From positions 1 through 12,652 of the forward strand of contig JAADCW010000053.1 of the NCBI GenBank assembly GCA_013154225.1: DNA of 12,652 nucleotides, in the 5' to 3' direction. The notes under the pieces were generated by a model. It was not told the DNA's origin and ran no database searches. It saw only the letters and a list, made by a program, of their open reading frames with translations. Source of the stretch: Chloroflexota bacterium (GTDB taxonomy: Bacteria > Chloroflexota > Anaerolineae > Anaerolineales > DRMV01). Positions 1 through 6,775 of this stretch are shown here, piece by piece (position 1 is the stretch's first letter; the number at the start of each line of letters is the position of its first letter). The position numbers were made by a program, and so were the translations under genes.

Positions 1-401
1 GCCATCAGCCGCGCGGCTTGCTGGGCGCCAAAGAGGAATGCCTTGGCGTTGATGCTGAGGGTCCAATCCCATCCTTTGGGCTTTTGTTCCAACACCGGGC
101 GGTTGTAGCCTGAAGCCGCGTTGTGGATGAAAATATCCAGCCCGCCAAAGGCTTTTTCGGTTGCGGCAAAGAGGGTTTCCAGCCCTTCTTGCTCGCCCAC
201 GTTGGCTTTGACTACTTCTGCCCGCCGCCCCAGGGCACGAATTTGGGCTGCGGTTTCTTCGGCTGGGCCGCGGTTTCGGAAAAAGTTGACCACCACGTCT
301 GCCCCACGGCGCGCAAAATACAGCGCAATGGCTTTGCCAATGCCCCGTCCAGAGCCTGTAATCAAGGCAACTTTGCCTTCAAAGGGCAGCGATTCTGTCA
401 T
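1..401 (-). CDS. fabL: FabL-like SDR, enoyl-ACP reductase III (partial, C-terminus beyond window)
   Basis: The 133 visible residues are the N-terminal half of a short-chain dehydrogenase/reductase. The nucleotide-binding motif TGSGRGIG is at about residues 15-22, the NAASG motif at 94-98 (preceded by His where the family often has Asn), and the segment WDWTLSINAKAFLF at 111-124. VVKANVG (63-69), the NAASG block and WDWTxxINAKA are what I remember of Bacillus FabL, the NADPH-dependent enoyl-ACP reductase of type II fatty acid synthesis. FabL is therefore preferred over a generic SDR. The catalytic Tyr-x-x-x-Lys-type residues lie outside the window and cannot be checked. The start ATG at 401 has a strong AAGGAG ribosome binding site 6 bases upstream. 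The gene follows the GcvT/YgfZ-family gene by 36 bp and is probably co-transcribed with it. An alternative is another FabG/FabL-like SDR. Confidence 0.8.
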   Translation of the reverse strand, partial: MTESLPFEGKVALITGSGRGIGKAIALYFARRGADVVVNFFRNRGPAEETAAQIRALGRRAEVVKANVGEQEGLETLFAATEKAFGGLDIFIHNAASGYNRPVLEQKPKGWDWTLSINAKAFLFGAQQAARLM

Positions 402-437
402 GCCTGCTCCTTGGGGTGTGGTGGCGCGTGCCCTGGG

Positions 438-1397
438 TCATGCCAGCGGCAGGGCGCTGACTTCCGCGGGGACGGTGCGCTCATGCTCGCCCTCCGCGTA
501 GTGCACGCTGACCTGGGTGCCTGGTTGGTGATATGGGCGGCGCACCACAGCCAGGGCTAAAGGCCCTTCGGGGGTGGTGACCGCGGACGTGACCGGCCCG
601 ATTTGGGTTTCGCCCATGCGCACAGACGCGGGTAGGGTGATGGGGGCGTGTAGCCGCAGGCCGACCAGTTGGCGGCCGCGCTCGGTTTGCCGGGCTTCGG
701 TAGCCAGCACCGCCCGCCCCGGGAAGGCCGCGTCTTTGTCGAACGCGACAAAGTCTTTCAGGCCCAATTCCAGGGGCGAAAATTCGGCTGTGAGTTCGGT
801 TTCGGGGCCTAAAATGCCCCGTCGCACGCGTTCCACATCAAAGGCTTGTGTATCCAAAAGCACAGCCCTGGCAACCACCATCACGGTGACCCCGCGCGGG
901 GTGAGCACCAACAAGCCGCCGCCCAATGCCTGCGGCAGGGAAACGGCCGCGGAGCCGTTGGCAAACCGCTGGACATGCCCCACGTGCTGAGGCGCGTCCA
1001 ACCCGCCGGGGGGCGGGCCTTCACCGGGAAGCAGAACGGCTTGGTCCCACAGTCGCGATTCGTCGCGCACTTCCACCTGAAAGCGAGGGGTAACCCGCCG
1101 AAGGGAAGCCAGCGGCACAGTGCCCAAGGGCGGTTCTTCGCGCTGACTTTGCAAATAGGCAAACGTGGTTTCGCCGCGGCCAGGAAGGGTGAGCACCAGC
1201 AGATACTCGCCTTCTTCCAGCACCAAGAGCCAATCTAACACGCGGCCCGCCGCGTTGGTCAGCACGGTAAACACCGCTTGGTCGGGGCTGAGGGCCTCAA
1301 TGTCGTTGGTGGTGAGTTGCTGAAGAAAGACTTTGCGGTCTTTCCCGCCCAGGCGCAGGGTGCCGGCCTGGGGATAGCGGTAATACATCCATTCCAT
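438..1397 (-). CDS. GcvT/YgfZ-family folate-binding protein
   Basis: This 319-residue protein belongs to the aminomethyltransferase (GcvT) / YgfZ fold. The N-terminal domain has the LQQLTTNDIEAL segment (26-36) and TNAAGRVLD (47-55), equivalent to the folate-site Asp region. ERVRRGILGPETEL and EFSPLELGL (about 189-213) match the family's second conserved block. A C-terminal barrel-like domain follows from about 244. YgfZ members usually carry a KGCYxGQE motif whose Cys is needed for iron-sulfur maintenance. Here the equivalent is FDKDAAFPGR (219-228), and the protein has no cysteine. It is neither a standard GcvT (no partner gcvH or gcvP here) nor a standard YgfZ, so I name only the family. 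The ATG at 1397 is chosen because GGAGGT lies 10 bases upstream. An ATG at 1451 is in frame but has no ribosome binding site. Confidence 0.8.
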   Translation of the reverse strand: MEWMYYRYPQAGTLRLGGKDRKVFLQQLTTNDIEALSPDQAVFTVLTNAAGRVLDWLLVLEEGEYLLVLTLPGRGETTFAYLQSQREEPPLGTVPLASLRRVTPRFQVEVRDESRLWDQAVLLPGEGPPPGGLDAPQHVGHVQRFANGSAAVSLPQALGGGLLVLTPRGVTVMVVARAVLLDTQAFDVERVRRGILGPETELTAEFSPLELGLKDFVAFDKDAAFPGRAVLATEARQTERGRQLVGLRLHAPITLPASVRMGETQIGPVTSAVTTPEGPLALAVVRRPYHQPGTQVSVHYAEGEHERTVPAEVSALPLA

Positions 1398-1470
1398 CGT
1401 GGCTTCGACCTCCACGCCCCAGCGCAAAGTCCAGGGCATCAAAGAAAGCATTTGTGTAAGACACGCCGGG

Positions 1471-1500
1471 CGTTGCCACGAAGCCTCGTGGTTTGCAACG
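1471..1500 (-). other. Hairpin in the leader of the GcvT/YgfZ-family gene
   Basis: An inverted repeat is visible: CGTTGC (1471-1476) pairs with GCAACG (1495-1500), and inside it CACGA (1477-1481) pairs with TCGTG (1486-1490) around a four-base loop, with four unpaired bases on one side. It starts just after the expected transcription start of the promoter at 1508-1516, so it would form the first structure in the messenger RNA. No T-run follows on the minus strand, so it does not look like a terminator. It could protect the 5' end or be an operator. The function is unknown. Confidence 0.5.
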
Positions 1501-1507
1501 CGCGGTC

Positions 1508-1516
1508 ATTATAACA
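1508..1516 (-). promoter_or_regulatory. Extended -10 promoter for the GcvT/YgfZ-family gene
   Basis: On the minus strand this reads TGT-TATAAT, a perfect sigma-70-type -10 hexamer with the upstream TG extension. It overlaps nothing but the last bases before the trmFO stop (1517-1519). I see no good -35 at 16-18 bp, which is common when the extended -10 is present. Transcription would start near 1501, leaving a leader of about 100 bases before the ATG at 1397. This suggests that the GcvT/YgfZ-family gene and fabL have their own transcription unit separate from trmFO. Confidence 0.55.
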
Positions 1517-2887
1517 TCAGGCCATGTCGTCGTTGACGGCGGCCAGGAAGCGGTCCAACGCCTCCAGCGCGCGGCGGGCATAGGCCGCGTAGCGTTCCCG
1601 TTTGTTGCGAATGCGCCGCGGCAAGGGCGGCAAAATGCCGTAATTGGCCTTCATGGGCTGGAAGTCGGCTTCTGAGGCGTGGGTAATGTAGTGGCACAGC
1701 GCGCCCAGCATGGTTTCTTGCGGCAGAGTCAGCAAAGGCTTGTCGTGAAGCCAGCGTGCCGCGTTCCAACCGGCTAACAAGCCTGTGGCAATGTTGCCCA
1801 CGTAGCCTTCCACGCCGGTAATTTGCCCTGCGAAAAACAGATCTTCCCGGCCCCGAAATTGCAACGTGGGATGCAAGAGCGCAGGCGAAAAAAGAAAGGT
1901 GTTGCGGTGCATTTGGCCGTAGCGGGCAAATTCCGCGTGTTCCAGGCCGGGAATCATGCGGAAAACGCGGCGCTGCTCGCCAAATTTGAGGTTGGTTTGG
2001 AAGCCAACCATGTTGTAGAGGGTGCCGGCCAGGTTGTCTTGCCGCAGTTGCACCACCGCATAAGGCCGCTTGCCTGTGCGCGGGTCGGTGAGCCCCACTG
2101 GGCGCAGCGGGCCGAAAGCGAGGGCGTCGTGGCCGCGGCGGGCGAGCACTTCAATGGGGAGGCAGCCCTCAAAGAATTTGCCCTTACCTGCGCGCACGCC
2201 CACAGCCCCTTCCAGGACGGGGCGTTCAAAGTCGTGCAAGGGAATGCGCTCGGCCTGCACCAGGGCTTCGACGAACGCGTCGTATTCGGCTTTGGTGAAC
2301 GGGCAGTTGATGTAGTCGCCTTCGTCCTGTTCGCCGCGGCCGTAGCGGGAAGCCCGGAAGCAGATGTCCATGTTGATGGAATCGGCCACCACGATGGGCG
2401 CGATGGCATCGTAAAAATAGAGGTGTTCCTGCCCTGTGAGCCGTGCCAGGGCCTGGGAAAGCCGCTGGGATGTGAGCGGCCCCGAAGCCAGGATGGTGGG
2501 CCCGGAAGGAATCTCGGTGACCTCTTCCCGCACGATGCGGATGTTGGGGTGGGATTCCAGGGCTTCGGTCACGCGTTGGGCAAACACGTCACGGTCCACG
2601 GCCAGCGCGCCGCCCGCGGGCACTGCGCTTTCATCGGCCAGGCGCATCAGCAGGGAACCCATGCGGCGCAGTTCTTCTTTGAGCACGCCCGCGGCGCGGT
2701 CGGGCAGGTTGGAGCCCAAGGAGTTGGAGCAGACCAATTCGGCCAGGCGGTCGGTGGTGTGTGCGCCGGTCATGACCTTGGGGCGCATTTCGTAAAGGGT
2801 AACCTGCACGCCGCGTTCTGCGGCCTGCCATGCGGCTTCACTGCCGGCCAAACCGCCGCCGACGATGATCAGTTCGGGTTGTTGCAT
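1517..2887 (-). CDS. trmFO: tRNA m5U54 methyltransferase, folate/FAD-dependent (TrmFO)
   Basis: TrmFO makes 5-methyluridine at position 54 of the tRNA T-loop, using methylenetetrahydrofolate as carbon donor and FAD as reductant. The 456-residue product begins with the FAD-binding motif IIVGGGLAGSEAAWQ (7-21), followed by ELVCSNSLGSNL, the signature near the FAD site. DSINMDICFRASRYGRGEQDEGDYINCPF lies mid-protein and carries the Cys pair typical of the family. FEGCLPIEVLARRG, RPYAVVQLRQDN and FFAGQITGVEGYVGNIATGLLAGWNAA complete the picture. Length is as expected for the family. The ATG at 2887 has a GGGAG ribosome binding site 9 bases upstream. The open frame continues upstream to 3430, but that extension runs through promoter DNA and does not resemble TrmFO, so it is not counted. 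A sigma-54-like promoter and a weaker sigma-70-like promoter both point at this gene. Confidence 0.96.
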   Translation of the reverse strand: MQQPELIIVGGGLAGSEAAWQAAERGVQVTLYEMRPKVMTGAHTTDRLAELVCSNSLGSNLPDRAAGVLKEELRRMGSLLMRLADESAVPAGGALAVDRDVFAQRVTEALESHPNIRIVREEVTEIPSGPTILASGPLTSQRLSQALARLTGQEHLYFYDAIAPIVVADSINMDICFRASRYGRGEQDEGDYINCPFTKAEYDAFVEALVQAERIPLHDFERPVLEGAVGVRAGKGKFFEGCLPIEVLARRGHDALAFGPLRPVGLTDPRTGKRPYAVVQLRQDNLAGTLYNMVGFQTNLKFGEQRRVFRMIPGLEHAEFARYGQMHRNTFLFSPALLHPTLQFRGREDLFFAGQITGVEGYVGNIATGLLAGWNAARWLHDKPLLTLPQETMLGALCHYITHASEADFQPMKANYGILPPLPRRIRNKRERYAAYARRALEALDRFLAAVNDDMA

Positions 2888-2948
2888 GATGCAGCACTCC
2901 CTTGCCAGTGGAGATGATTTTCCGTGCGTTTCAGATAAACGTAAGGCG

Positions 2949-3033
2949 CCTTCGGCTGTGGTGCTTGCTGGAGCCTGCCTTTTGCTCAGCGTGTTGTGGG
3001 CCTGCCTGAGCAGGGCCGAAGGGCAAAACGCTG
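2949..3033 (-). other. Foldable leader region upstream of trmFO
   Basis: Several nested inverted repeats lie in the stretch that would be the trmFO 5' leader. CCTTCGGC (2949-2956) pairs with GCCGAAGG (3015-3022). CAGCGT (2987-2992) pairs with ACGCTG (3028-3033). A tight hairpin CCTGC-CTGA-GCAGG occupies 3001-3014. The first two overlap, so they would be alternative rather than simultaneous folds. I do not recognise a known riboswitch or T-box. It may be a dispersed intergenic repeat or an attenuator-like leader. Confidence 0.35.
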
Positions 3034-3083
3034 TAAGAAATGATACCTGAAACAAATTAACTTTGGATGACAACCGAAGAGCA

Positions 3084-3114
3084 ATTGTATCACGCCCCCT
3101 TGTTCGAGTTGTAA
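3084..3114 (-). promoter_or_regulatory. Weak sigma-70-type promoter candidate for trmFO
   Basis: On the minus strand TTACAA (3109-3114) and TACAAT (3084-3089) are separated by 19 bp, which is longer than optimal. The -10 is preceded by TGA, giving a partial extended -10. If used, it would give trmFO a housekeeping start about 190 bases upstream of the ATG, independent of sigma-54. This would fit a gene needed for routine tRNA modification. Evidence is the hexamers only. Confidence 0.3.
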
Positions 3115-3130
3115 TTTTGCTGCCCGTAAG

Positions 3131-3148
3131 TTGGCACAAAACTTGCAA
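3131..3148 (+). promoter_or_regulatory. Sigma-54 (-24/-12) promoter reading towards rpoN
   Basis: The sequence TTGGCACAAAACTTGCAA matches the sigma-54 consensus (TGGCAC, N5, TTGC with following A/T). The invariant GG is at 3133-3134 and the invariant GC at 3145-3146, with exactly 10 bases between them, which is the required spacing. Transcription would start near 3158, leaving a leader of about 200 bases before the rpoN ATG at 3360. Because the downstream operon encodes sigma-54 itself plus a sigma-54 activator, this implies positive autoregulation. The match is seen directly; its use is inference. Confidence 0.75.
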
Positions 3149-3164
3149 CTTTGCGCTATACTTG

Positions 3165-3182
3165 GAGCAATAAACGTGCCAA
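3165..3182 (-). promoter_or_regulatory. Sigma-54 (-24/-12) promoter reading towards trmFO
   Basis: Read on the minus strand this is TTGGCACGTTTATTGCTC, an even closer match to the sigma-54 consensus because it includes the G after TGGCAC. The GG maps to 3179-3180 and the GC to 3167-3168, again with exactly 10 bases between. Transcription would start near 3155 and run left, towards trmFO. It faces the plus-strand site at 3131-3148, and the two predicted start points lie within about 3 bp of each other. It could be a true promoter for trmFO, a source of antisense or interfering transcription against rpoN, or half of a symmetric binding site. Confidence 0.65.
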
Positions 3183-3359
3183 AAGGCGCAAAATAACATT
3201 TTGATTTTGCCGCGAAAGATGAAATTGTTCGCATGAGGCGTTGTGCAGTGGGTATGCGGCCTCGCGGGTGGAGCGCCTTCAGCCTGCAAGGTGTTTGAAC
3301 CCGGAAAAACTGCACGGCCTTCTTCAGCATAAGGCTTGCGGCAAATAGGGAAATCGCAA

Positions 3360-4817
3360 ATGCAGTATTTGCATCTCGGCCCTCGGCATGAGCACCGCCA
3401 TCTCCCCAATGCGGTTCTGGCGCAGACCATGCACCTGTTGGTGCAGCCTTTGCCCGCGTTGGTGGAAGAACTCCAGCGGGAGATTTACAGCAATCCCGCG
3501 TTGGAAGTGGTGGAACCCCGCCGCGCGCGCTGCCCGCGTTGCGGCACTGCCCTGGTGGCCAATCAGTGCCCCAAGTGCAGCCGCCCCACCAGCGCGGATC
3601 CGGCCGAGCCCATTGTCTTTGTTTCCCCCCGTGAAGACCACCTCGCGCCCCTTCCCTGGCGCGGGGATGACGCGCCCGACCCCGAAGAAGTCGCCCTCAC
3701 CCAAACGGTGGACCTGCCCACCTACGTGGCCCGGCAAATTTCCCCGGATTTGCACACCGCTCAGGAACGCCGCATTGCCGCGCATTTGCTGAGTAATTTG
3801 GACGAGCACGGCCTGTTGAGCATCACCCCAGCCCAGGCCGCACTTAAACTTCGGGTGCCGCTGAGCGCGGTAGAGCAGGTGCTTGAGCGCATTCAGCAGG
3901 CTGATCCGGTGGGCGTGGCTTCGCCTGGCCCGCGTGAGGCTTTGCTGGCGCAAGCGCGGCACTTGGCTGAAGAACACGAAGTGCCGCCCTTGGTGTTTAC
4001 CATTTTGGAACTGCCCAATGCCCTCACCCTGTTGGCCGAGCAGGACGTGAAGGCCCTGGCACAGGTTCTGCGTGCATCGCCCGAAGAAGCGGCCCAGGCT
4101 CGCGAGTTCATCGTTCAAAACCTCAACCCCTACCCTGCCCAGGCGGCGTGGGGCGAACAGCGGTTGGGTACACCGCCGCCCACCCTTGCGCCTCAGCCCC
4201 CTGATGTGGTCATTTCGTTCCACAACAACGACCCCAACGGCCCCCTGGTGGTGGAAGTCATTGCGCCCCTCAACGGCGTGCTGCGGGTCAATCCGCTTTT
4301 CCGCCAGGCCATTCAGCAGGTTCCCGAAGAGGAGCGCGAGCCCCTCAGGCATCACCTCAGCCGAGCCGAATTGCTGGTCAAGAGCCTGCACCAGCGGGAA
4401 AACACCATGTTGCGGCTGATGCGTTTGTTGGTGCGGGAACAGCGGGCTTTTATTTTGCACGGCGATGAGCATCTCAAGCCCATGACCCGGGCAGAGATGG
4501 CCCAGCGCCTGGGGGTCAGTGAATCTACCATGTCGCGCGCGGTGGCCGGTAAATTGGTACAATTACCCCAAGGGAAAATCATCCCCCTGGCGCGCTTTTT
4601 CGACACCAGTTTGCCCGTCCGGGCTGTGTTGCGTCGCCTGGTTGCATCTGAGCGCAAGCCTCAGAGCGATGCCGAGTTGGCCCGCCGCCTCAAAGCGTTG
4701 GGCTTTTCGGTGGCGCGGCGCACCGTAGCCAAATATCGGGCGATGGAGCAGATTCCCCCGGCGCATCAACGCCGCAGAAACCAACGCACCTCTCTTCCCC
4801 TGGCCAAAGGCTCATGA
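3360..4817 (+). CDS. rpoN: RNA polymerase sigma-54 factor with inserted zinc ribbon
   Basis: Sigma-54 directs RNA polymerase to -24/-12 promoters, which stay closed until an AAA+ activator remodels them. The 485 residues show a Region I-like helix (about 15-50, Leu/Gln-containing), the core-binding domain with NLDEHGLL (146-153) and ADPVGVASPGPREALL (181-196), the C-terminal DNA-binding domain with a helix-turn-helix (MAQRLGVSESTMSRAVAGK, 380-398) and the diagnostic RpoN box ARRTVAKYRA (452-461). Unusually, a CxxC-x8-CxxC zinc ribbon (Cys58, 61, 70, 73) sits between Region I and the core-binding domain, where many homologues have an acidic linker. The ATG at 3360 has AGGGA 8 bases upstream. 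A TTG at 3336 is in frame but lacks a usable site. The stop overlaps the kinase start by 4 bp (ATGA), so translation is coupled. Confidence 0.95.
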   Translation: MQYLHLGPRHEHRHLPNAVLAQTMHLLVQPLPALVEELQREIYSNPALEVVEPRRARCPRCGTALVANQCPKCSRPTSADPAEPIVFVSPREDHLAPLPWRGDDAPDPEEVALTQTVDLPTYVARQISPDLHTAQERRIAAHLLSNLDEHGLLSITPAQAALKLRVPLSAVEQVLERIQQADPVGVASPGPREALLAQARHLAEEHEVPPLVFTILELPNALTLLAEQDVKALAQVLRASPEEAAQAREFIVQNLNPYPAQAAWGEQRLGTPPPTLAPQPPDVVISFHNNDPNGPLVVEVIAPLNGVLRVNPLFRQAIQQVPEEEREPLRHHLSRAELLVKSLHQRENTMLRLMRLLVREQRAFILHGDEHLKPMTRAEMAQRLGVSESTMSRAVAGKLVQLPQGKIIPLARFFDTSLPVRAVLRRLVASERKPQSDAELARRLKALGFSVARRTVAKYRAMEQIPPAHQRRRNQRTSLPLAKGS

Positions 4818-6775
4818 AAATTCCTTCTTGGTTGCGCACCAGCGAAAACGACCCTTTGCTGGACGGTATTTTGGATTTCATTGCCGTCCCCGTGCTGCTC
4901 GTCAGCGGACGCACAGGCCGCATTCGCGCGGCCAATCTGGAAGCCGCTCGCCAGGGGAGCATTTCCCGCCCTGCCCTTGTGGGAATGCCTTTGGAGCGCC
5001 TTTTCCCGACGTTGGAATGGGACCCGAGTACGGCTTCGGTCAATGACCTGCACACCAAGGTTACCCTGCTTTTGGAATCCGACGGCACCAGCCGCGAAAT
5101 CCTTTGGCAGGCGCGTGCCCTGGACGACCAAGGCGAGCACTGGCTGGTGATGTTTACACCGTATCATGCCAGCGCGCAAGCCACAGAACCGCCCTCACCT
5201 GACAAGACAGCCATGCATCCCAGCACAGCGGCGGGCCAGCGGCTCACCCAGGCGCTGGCCGCGAACGACCCCCTGCAGGCACTGCAATATGCCTTGGAAG
5301 GCAGTACGGCCTTGATGAGCGCGGCTTGGGGCGCGCTGTATCTCAGCGAAGAGCCGGCCTTTCACCTCAAAGCCCAGGTCGGCGCGCTGCCGCCTCTGCC
5401 GCCTCGTCTTTCGTTGCAATATGCCGATTTGTTTGCACAGCCCCAGCGTCACCGCCCTCAGCAGAAAGCCCCGACGCCCCTACATGCCGTGCTTCCGCAA
5501 TCCAAAACGCCTTTTTTGCTCACCGTGCCCATCCGTGACGGTCAGGGCCTGATGGGCTTTTTGGCGTTTGGTTACTATCGCACCCCGCCCTCGGCCATGT
5601 TGGGCGCGGGGGAAATTACCGCAGATTATTTTCGCCAGGTGCTTTTGCACATTGATTACCGCAAACAAATCGCGGAAGCCAATTTCTATGCCCAGCGTGC
5701 ACATGCCGTCAATCAGGCCATTGTGCAGCACAGTTGGGAAAGCATCTTGGTGTTTGACGAAAACCTGCGTTTGGTCGCGATGAACCCAGCCGCGGAGCAA
5801 ACGTTGGGGTATCAGAGTGAGGAAGTCCCCCGGGCGCCGTTGGCCGATTTGGTGCTGGCCGAAATTCCTCTGGAAGAAACCGCCCAAAAGGCGTTGGCCT
5901 TGGCCGCGCCCCAGGAAATTGACACGCACCTTCTGCGCCGCGATGGCAGCGAGTTCCCCGCGGTGGTGCGCATTGCGCCCTACCTTCTCAAAGAAGGTGA
6001 GCGGCCCCAGGGGGTGGTGGTGCTCATCAACGACCTGAGCAACGAAGAACGCTACCGCCAGCAAAACAACCGCCTCATGCGTCGGGCCATGCTGGGCGAC
6101 ATCCTGGCCAGTTTTACCCACGAAGTGCGGGATCCGCTCAACAGCATCAGCACCGGCCTGGAATGGCTGGAGTATAACCTACAGGACAATCCTTCTCACC
6201 AAAAGACCATTCAAGACCTCCAGCAAGACGTGGAGCGCCTTAGCCATTTGGTCAACAATTTGTTGGATTTCAGCAAGACCCGCACCTGGCAACTCAAACC
6301 CGTTGACCTGGTGTCGTTGTTAGAGCAATTGCTTCGTCGGTGGCAACATCGGTTCCAAAAATACGGCATCCAAACCGAATTGTATGCCGAACCTGACGCA
6401 CCGCCCGTGCATGGTGACCGGCTCTCTTTGGAGCAAGTTTTTGCCAACCTTATCAACAATGCCATCCACGCGCTGGCCGACCACGAAGGTGAACGGTTCA
6501 TTGCCATTCGGGTGACTTCAATGATGGAGGCAGGCACGCGTTGGGTGGAAGTCAGCGTGGCCGATACAGGGCCTGGTTTCAGTGACGAGGTGCGTCGCCG
6601 CCTGTTCGAGCCGTTTTTTACCACCAAGGAACAGGGCACTGGCCTGGGGTTGACCATTACCAAGCAAATTGTCACCGCCCATAAAGGGAGTATCGAAGCC
6701 CATAGTTACCCTGACGGCGGAACCATTTTCCGCGTTCGGCTACGCGCAGCAGGAGACAATGCTCATGGCGTATAA
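4814..6775 (+). CDS. Cytoplasmic PAS-GAF-PAS sensor histidine kinase (NtrB-like)
   Basis: The 653-residue protein is the sensor of the two-component pair. Domains in order: a PAS-like domain (about 15-115), a GAF-like domain (about 145-285), a second PAS domain (about 304-405, with VFDENLRLVAMNPAAEQTLG), a HisKA dimerisation domain with the phospho-accepting His436 in FTHEVRDPLNS, and a HATPase_c domain with N-box Asn549 (NLINNAIHAL), VADTGPGF (582-589, Asp584), FFTTKEQGTGLGL (601-613) and a final HKGSIEAHSYPDGGTIFRVRL block. I see no membrane-spanning segment or signal peptide, so it should sense an internal cue such as a ligand or redox state; the ligand is not predictable. Its phosphorylation partner is very likely the next gene, whose start overlaps this stop by 11 bp. 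It lies between rpoN and the activator in one operon. Confidence 0.93.
   Translation: MKIPSWLRTSENDPLLDGILDFIAVPVLLVSGRTGRIRAANLEAARQGSISRPALVGMPLERLFPTLEWDPSTASVNDLHTKVTLLLESDGTSREILWQARALDDQGEHWLVMFTPYHASAQATEPPSPDKTAMHPSTAAGQRLTQALAANDPLQALQYALEGSTALMSAAWGALYLSEEPAFHLKAQVGALPPLPPRLSLQYADLFAQPQRHRPQQKAPTPLHAVLPQSKTPFLLTVPIRDGQGLMGFLAFGYYRTPPSAMLGAGEITADYFRQVLLHIDYRKQIAEANFYAQRAHAVNQAIVQHSWESILVFDENLRLVAMNPAAEQTLGYQSEEVPRAPLADLVLAEIPLEETAQKALALAAPQEIDTHLLRRDGSEFPAVVRIAPYLLKEGERPQGVVVLINDLSNEERYRQQNNRLMRRAMLGDILASFTHEVRDPLNSISTGLEWLEYNLQDNPSHQKTIQDLQQDVERLSHLVNNLLDFSKTRTWQLKPVDLVSLLEQLLRRWQHRFQKYGIQTELYAEPDAPPVHGDRLSLEQVFANLINNAIHALADHEGERFIAIRVTSMMEAGTRWVEVSVADTGPGFSDEVRRRLFEPFFTTKEQGTGLGLTITKQIVTAHKGSIEAHSYPDGGTIFRVRLRAAGDNAHGV

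Noticed and set aside
1823..2917. 364-codon plus-strand open frame over trmFO
   Set aside because: Antisense shadow of TrmFO with no recognisable domain.
3157..3162. TATACT as a sigma-70 -10 for rpoN
   Set aside because: The only -35-like hexamer (TTGGCA, 3131-3136) is 20 bp away and is part of the better sigma-54 match. A secondary housekeeping start cannot be fully excluded.
2888..3430. In-frame N-terminal extension of trmFO by 181 codons
   Set aside because: It runs through both sigma-54 sites and into the start of rpoN, and does not resemble TrmFO; the FAD-binding motif starts right after the ATG at 2887, which has its own ribosome binding site.
4057..4071. Sigma-54-like TGGCACAGGTTCTGC inside rpoN
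   Set aside because: Spacing of GG and GC is right but the -12 element reads TCTGC, and the site is within coding sequence.
3324..4562. 412-codon open frame antisense to rpoN
   Set aside because: Shadow of a confidently identified gene; the product is rich in His, Gln and Arg with no recognisable domain.
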